Positions 61,456 through 64,000 of a stretch of DNA of 64,000 bases are shown one piece after another (within the stretch, counting starts at the first letter, position 1; the number at the start of each line of letters is the position of its first letter). The notes below the pieces were generated by a model. It saw nothing but the letters and a program-made list of their open reading frames with translations. It was not told where the DNA came from and searched no databases. The stretch is from Ceratopteris richardii (lineage: Eukaryota > Streptophyta > Polypodiopsida > Polypodiales > Pteridaceae), in assembly GCA_020310875.1 (NCBI GenBank), contig CM035435.1, positions 72,442,492 to 72,506,491 of the forward strand, given 5' to 3'. The translations under genes and the position numbers were made by a program.

Positions 61456-64000
61456 AGAGAAATGAAAGAAAGGATAGGCATTATCAAAGTAAAGGGGCCC
61501 ACAAATTTTTTGAATTAGGCCATGAAGTGAATGAAAGATCACTTGGAAGATGACAAAGAATAATGAAGTCAAAGTGCAAAAGTTTCGGGATAGGTAGGCA
61601 ACATATGTCAAAGTTTCCTTTTGTTTATCAAACTTTGTATATTTCTTATATGGATACTCCATCCTTAAAAAGGCCAAGGAGTCTTTGGGCCCTAGGAGAG
61701 AATTCCAAACCCTTTAGATTTTTTTTCATGATTTTTAAGACTCATTTAAGGTAGTTAAGACTATTTTTTGGTATATTTTGTCCACAATTCATGTGAAAAG
61801 GGCCGTCTTTTAGTATAGATGATAAAAAACCCTAAGTTTGTAAGGACCTTTTACTCGTTTTCAAAGAATCTCGTGCATCTTGCTTCTTGAGAACTTTTCT
61901 CTCATCTCCTTCTTCATATGCTGCTCTTGAGGTATCCCAACCCCATACCCACCTAAGGTAAGTGTTTTTGCATGCTTATTTGTTGCCCCTAAGTGCTTCT
62001 ATACGGGATAATCTTCTTCTTGAGTGTAAATATGGACTGCATAGCTTCATGAGACAAGCATCCATGCATTTGAATGGGTAAACATGCTTGGATTGAAAAT
62101 TTAAAGTTGATCTACTCCACTTGATGCCAATCGGGCTTCATTCTAGTGTGTCGACAATAACTTTGGGCTCTATTGTTGGGGACGTGTTGTTATTCAAGGT
62201 CTCCATTGAGGATTGAAGCTTGGGAGAGGTTGTAAGAGTGCTTTATTGGAGGTGTTGGATTGCTTTATTCAATATGTGGAGAGTGTTTTTCACTTTTCAT
62301 CATCATCATCAAGTTTTACTCTCTGTATCAATCATTCTTAGCAAAGCTTTTATGCCCCAGAAAAAAAAAAAAGGGGAGTCCACTAAGTATTTTTATCAAA
62401 GTCTATTGTGTTATATGTTTGAGAAGCTATGCATGGTAGTCTCCTTTGTATATTTGTGTATTCAAGAGCTTTGTGGGAGCTGTTTGTTGCACACACTCGT
62501 GTTGAAGGCTAGGAGGGTGTACTAGAGAAGCTTAGAGCTTGGAAGTGTAGCAAAGAGAGTAGAAAAATAGTGGCGCTTATGTGTTGGCAGAGCAATCATT
62601 GGGGCATTCAAAGACATAAATCCAGTATTTTGCCATCTATTTTTGCATTGATGCATGGAATAGGTAATAGTTCACTAGAAAGAACCCTCAGGGATTGGAC
62701 AAACACGAGTTCTTGCATCATGAATAGTACATTACAAAGCCATCGTTTGGTTGCAATAAGGAAGTTGTCAATGCATTGAAGCGTCGATTTAGTTGGAGGG
62801 AAGTTTAGAAGTTACTGGGGTTCTTTCAAACATGTGTTTGCACATTCACTTGAATATGACTGTGTTGGACATTCTATCATCCTTAGTATGAGTAGAAAAG
62901 GGATAGTTGGAGTGATTCATGTACATAGAAGAGTGAGTGAGGATTAGAGGTGGTATGCTTATTGGTTGGCATTGAGGAATGTGTGGTTCTAAATTGTGAG
63001 TTTGAAGTCCTCTCGGGAAATCGTTTAGGAGAACGCAAAATTTGGGGGACTTTTTGGAGCGAATTAAGGAACATATGATATCACTACTAATATCATTCAC
63101 AATTTGAAGTTAAAAGGTCAAAGACTCCCCAAGTTAAACGTAATCTACTGCCCAAGGTTGCAAGCTCGGCATTCTAGCGCACATTCAAGCCAAGACCAAG
63201 AATAATGTCAAGAATCAAAAGAAATCACTAAATCTACTACTTGCAATCCAACAATTGCTCTCTCCAGAGAAATCATAGAAGCGCAAATTTTTCTTTTGGG
63301 AAGCTTAGTGGTGTCTATTGTACATCCAAAGCATACGTGGATAAAGGCAAACTCACCGTAGTTTATTTGGTGAACATTTGTGACTAAATACCATTCTTTG
63401 GCTAGCCTATGCCTTAGACCATCGCCCAATTGCAAGACAACAATAATATTAGAACTCTCATTAAGTTGAAGACTCATGGTTGTTCACAAGTTAAAACATA
63501 AGCTGAAGGAGTCAAACATTTCCAAAACCGCACAGCCGCACATAAGTGATTGCTCTATGCACTACAATTGTTTGCATGAATATTTGGGCTTTTGAGAGTC
63601 ATATGAGGGTTGCTGAGCTTTCACATGGGGACTAAGGGAGAGTGATCAAAATAGTTGGTAAGAAAGTGAGACCATATTCCAAAATTTGATTACTTAAGTC
63701 TTGAGACATCATAAACCTGGAAAACAAAGTATATAGACCCTTAGAGTGAGCCATGGCTAGGAGAGAGGTATCCTCCATTTTGAGATTCTGAGGGACCATT
63801 TCAAACTTTGGGAAAGTCACTTTTGCAATCCATTGATTGCTCAAGGATTGAGCAATTGGTGATAGCCATGGATCCTTGACACTTTAGGGTATTTGAGCAC
63901 CTACATTGGTCTGGACCTTCCTCAAATGAGAGAGACCCTATTTGGGGAGGGCTCTTATCCCTTGTGACCTTGAAATCCTTCAAAGCAACACTCCGATTTC
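61456..64000. other. Unassigned right end of the window
   Basis: About 2.5 kb with no protein family I recognise. It contains a poly-A run at 62362-62373, a small CAT run near 62299-62312 and short unsupported frames. The sequence gatgataaaaaaccctaag near 61819 and cacctaaggtaagtg near 61951 (donor-like) could belong to a host transcript or an unidentified LTR, but I see no coding exon. Confidence 0.35.

Overview
This window is plant nuclear repeat DNA made almost entirely of nested LTR retrotransposons. I recognise no host gene. The evidence for a land plant is: several Ty1/copia polyproteins (order protease-integrase-RT-RNase H), a chromodomain Ty3/gypsy element, primer sites for initiator tRNA-Met and tRNA-Asp of plant type, and element nesting several levels deep. 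Such density suggests a large genome; the species cannot be told from the sequence. Family names used here (Copia-A to D, Gypsy-T, Gypsy-chromo) are working labels.

Layout. 1-103: scrap of Copia-A. 104-4982: Copia-A copy E1 (minus), 3' LTR kept, 5' LTR lost. 4983-5342: unclassified repeat R. 5343-9223 and 15183-about 15780: Gypsy-T copy E2 (minus), lacking protease 1 and most of RT. 9224-15177: complete but dead Copia-B E3 (minus), inserted in the gag of E2 with target duplication GGGAC. About 15780-17529 and 24760-about 27360: Copia-C E4 (minus), split by 17530-24754, a complete chromodomain gypsy E5 (minus; target duplication GTATG; 497-bp LTRs). About 27360-29224: non-coding DNA with a GATAC-rich degenerate array. 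29225-35413: second R copy and three rearranged Copia-A pieces in both orientations. 35414-40190: truncated Copia-D E8 (minus). 40191-42296 and 59379-60832: Copia-A copy E9 (plus), split by the outstanding feature, a 17,082-bp Gypsy-T element E10 at 42297-59378 (plus; target duplication GCGAC; two 715-bp LTRs with only two differences seen by eye). 60833-64000: mostly unrecognised, with one more Gypsy-T scrap.

E10 deserves attention. Besides gag, protease, RT, RNase H and integrase it shows (i) two tandem HHCC zinc-binding modules before the integrase core, (ii) a second aspartic-protease-like domain after the integrase, (iii) a C-terminal tail of repeated tryptophan/lysine modules, (iv) a further reading unit of about 4 kb with a proline-rich linker and long coiled coil that runs through the polypurine tract into the 3' LTR, and (v) exactly one in-frame stop codon in each of its two coding units. 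Features i-iii recur in the diverged relative E2, so they belong to the family and are not accidents of one copy.

Relative ages from nesting and LTR divergence: E2 is older than E3 and E4; E4 is older than E5; the Copia-A copies are old and broken; E10 is the youngest. All intact-looking coding capacity lies in E10. Boundaries without a target duplication are approximate, and all comparisons were made by eye.
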